DNA of 64,000 nucleotides, taken from NCBI RefSeq assembly GCF_905220415.1, contig NC_059556.1, positions 5,344,501 to 5,408,500 of the forward strand, in the 5' to 3' direction. Positions 63,536 to 64,000 of the stretch are shown piece by piece. Under the pieces are notes generated by a model. It had not been told where the DNA came from. It did not search any database and saw nothing but the letters and a program-made list of their open reading frames with translations. Source of the stretch: Colias croceus (lineage: Eukaryota > Arthropoda > Insecta > Lepidoptera > Pieridae). The stretch's first letter is position 1. The number at the start of each line of letters is the position of its first letter. A program made the position numbers and the translations under genes.

Positions 63536-63927
63536 GTGAGTATTCCCGCTATAAATAATATAGCAATCGAAATATAAACTTTTGTTATAAACGCTACCGT
63601 TTTAATTCGCTTTTCGTTTTGTTTCGTAACAAATAAACATCGATTCAAAAACAAAGCTTTGGAACAATCACAATTTATTTTCGTTGTTTGCTGAAATTTT
63701 ATTTTTGCTTAGTTTTCGTAAATTTGAATTTAATTGGTATCTCCTAAATCACTTTTTGGGTTGATGTTATTGGAATAGAATCATAAAAGCAGATCCTATT
63801 TTTATAAATGCGTAGACATCAATCGTCGTTCTTTTTATTTCTGCATGTGTGTTTGAATAAATTATACGCTTAAGTATTTTCATACATTCATTAGATATAC
63901 TGAGACGTGATAACTGAAAGATTGTTA

Positions 63928-64000
63928 ATCCATACTAATATTATAAATGCGAAAGTAACTCTGTCTGTCTGTTACTCAATCACGCCTTAACTACCAAACC
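63928..64000 (-). repeat. Family 2 repeat, cut by the window edge
   Basis: Begins atccatactaatattataaa and continues 'aactctgtctgtctgttact', matching the reverse copy at 38597. It lies in the first intron of the gene that starts at 63463. Confidence 0.8.

Overview
The window reads as nuclear DNA of a moth or butterfly (Lepidoptera). It is AT-rich, with spliced or single-exon eukaryotic genes, AATAAA signals and many short repeats ending in GC-rich 'gggcgaagccggggcgg'-type tails that I recognise as common in lepidopteran genomes. The species cannot be named from the sequence. Only about a tenth of the window is genic.

Gene block, 6.6-10 kb. On the minus strand lies a two-exon Tim8 gene (mitochondrial intermembrane-space chaperone), followed 30 bp later by an intronless full-length Pex3 gene (peroxisomal membrane biogenesis). 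They share one reading frame and are separated by a single TAA, so they look co-transcribed. On the plus strand, facing away across about 730 bp, is an intronless proteasome assembly chaperone 2 gene (PSMG2). All three are housekeeping functions in protein targeting or assembly.

Gene block, 19-24 kb. A three-exon plus-strand gene encodes a secreted, probably GPI-anchored Ly6/three-finger protein with ten cysteines and a long glycosylated acidic stalk. At 63.46 kb a second signal-peptide exon ends in the same splice phase, and its gene runs off the right edge.

Mobile DNA. Copies of several short interspersed families are scattered throughout. The most informative structures are three copies of a roughly 1.51-kb P-element-like (THAP) transposon with 8-bp target duplications. 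One is at 13.8-15.3 kb. The other two lie inside one another at 31.5-38.3 kb. The inner copy is split by a Tc1/IS630-like element, which holds a fold-back MITE, which holds a non-LTR retrotransposon with an intact reverse transcriptase. That is five layers, and target duplications fix the borders of the four DNA elements.

The long gene-poor stretch from 24 to 63 kb holds repeats and a pair of near-identical non-coding elements (43.0 and 50.6 kb) sharing 47 identical bases with a forkhead-type site. These may be regulatory and are among the best candidates for something undescribed. No rRNA, tRNA gene or CRISPR array was seen.
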